Source of the DNA: Asparagopsis taxiformis
Taxonomy: Eukaryota > Rhodophyta > Florideophyceae > Bonnemaisoniales > Bonnemaisoniaceae
NCBI GenBank assembly: GCA_030407315.1
Contig: JALQPE010000100.1
Span: forward strand, 1 to 64,000
Reading direction: 5' to 3'
DNA length: 64,000 bases
Under the pieces are notes generated by a model. That model was not told where the DNA came from. It did no database searches and worked only from the letters and a program-made list of their open reading frames with translations. This document shows, one piece after another, positions 63,024-64,000 of this stretch; positions within the stretch are counted from its first letter, which is position 1; every line of letters begins with the position of its first letter. The position numbers and the translations under genes are program-made.

Positions 63024-64000
63024 TCACTCCTCCGTGCTAGTTTTCACTGATATCACCAACTCGGCAAGCTCCTTGACCACATCCACATCCCCCTCTAGAT
63101 TCCGCTCTGCACACCTGCGCAATAGTCTTTCAGCCCGACCTCTATCCGCTTCTACACCGCGCGCCCCGTACGCTAGAATTCTTCCAAGATACACCTCGGC
63201 ATACGGATTGTCATACTCATCCACAACTCGCTCATATAGTGCCACTGCACGGATTGCATCTTGTTCGAAACCATCACCACCCTTTGCCAGGAGGGATGCC
63301 AAATTCATCATTGCACGAGCATTACTTTCCTCCTCGATGGCTCGCTCGTATAGCTTGATGGCGCGACGGATGTCTCTACCCACCCCGGAGCCACGCTCCA
63401 GCATCTCTCCGAGCTCAACCATGGCCCGACAATTATCCCATTCATCGATGGCACGCTGCAACAATGCCGCTGCACGACATACATCCATCTCGACACCATG
63501 TCCGCCATCCTGCAGTATAGTTACCAGGTTGTACATTGCTTCACAATTTGCATCATCCTCGATCGCTTGCTCATATAACAATACGGCTCGCTGTAAATCT
63601 TGTTCAACTCCTTCAGTGTCAAACTGAAATAATCGTCCCAGTTCATACATTGCATCACTATCTTCTCCTTCTGCTATCGCTCTCTCAAATAGCGACATTG
63701 CACGGTCGATGTCTCTCGCAACACCATCCGCACCATTTTTCAATATCATTCCGAGGCAATACATCGCTCCGCAATGATTCCCTTCTTCTATCGCTCGCTC
63801 GTATAACGATACTGCACGACACACATCTTTCTCGACTCCATCTCCGCCTTCTTCTAGTACCATCGCCAGATTGTACACGGCGTGAACGTTCGCATCCTTC
63901 TCGATCGCTCGCTCATATAACGATACTGCTCGCTGTAAATCTGTTCAACTCCTTCAGTATCATACTGGAACAACAATCCCAGATCATTCATTGCATCACT
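63024..64000 (-). pseudogene. Third giant-type SLR gene, 3' part, runs off the window
   Basis: The C-cap and the last two array units match 57,068-58,040 base for base as far as I can see, except for one missing T near 63,942 (AAATCTGTTC instead of AAATCTTGTTC), which shifts the frame. The repeat period relative to copy 2 is 5,956 bp. The 5' end lies beyond position 64,000, so the unit number is unknown. Confidence 0.85.

Overview
The window reads as nuclear DNA of a eukaryote with very few introns and many transposons. Open frames run up to 7.7 kb without a break. There is a Ty1/copia retrotransposon primed by an internal (half-tRNA) site, MULE and Plavaka/TNP2 class DNA transposons, and a cluster of long Sel1-like-repeat proteins. 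A red alga or a similar protist fits best, but no gene here names the organism and this is inference. I saw no rRNA, tRNA, CRISPR array or bacterial-type operon.

Positions 1-37.3 kb are a transposon graveyard. 0.1-5.5 kb: a convergent gene pair, an unrecognised coiled-coil protein on + (frameshifted in its N-terminal half) and a Plavaka-like transposase on - (one in-frame stop). About 5.57-18.05 kb: a large element with long, unequal terminal inverted repeats (TIRs). Its core holds a 3'-truncated TNP2-like transposase, a decayed N-terminal piece of a Mutator-like (MULE) transposase, several long near-perfect palindromes and a stretch dense in TACTGCC/GGCAGTA. About 18.05-24.59 kb: a second long-TIR element directly abutting the first, whose TIRs are built of ~500-bp units each carrying a 34-bp palindrome. 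27.2-29.06 kb: a second decayed MULE transposase of the same family. 29-30.6 kb: minisatellite copies. 30.6-37.3 kb: a solo LTR, then a dead copia element (31,843-37,314) with matching 5-bp target duplications, itself interrupted by a second solo LTR with its own target duplication.

Positions 37.6-64 kb are a cluster of Sel1-like-repeat (SLR) genes on the - strand: two pseudogenes, two intact smaller genes (547 and 279 aa), a giant 2,570-aa gene, and two further copies of the giant gene (one broken by 1-bp indels, one cut by the window end). The giant gene contains exactly 20 copies of a 114-residue (342-bp) higher-order repeat made of three SLRs; its neighbour has 8 copies between near-identical caps. 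A small secreted protein on + (42,830-43,348) sits inside the cluster.

SLRs form alpha/alpha solenoids used as protein-binding scaffolds, so the cluster looks like a locally amplified family of repeat-number-variable scaffold proteins without signal peptides. Copies 2 and 3 differ from the other copies almost only by 1-bp indels, so either duplication is very recent or the assembly carries uncorrected long-read errors. This caveat applies to every frameshift call in this region.
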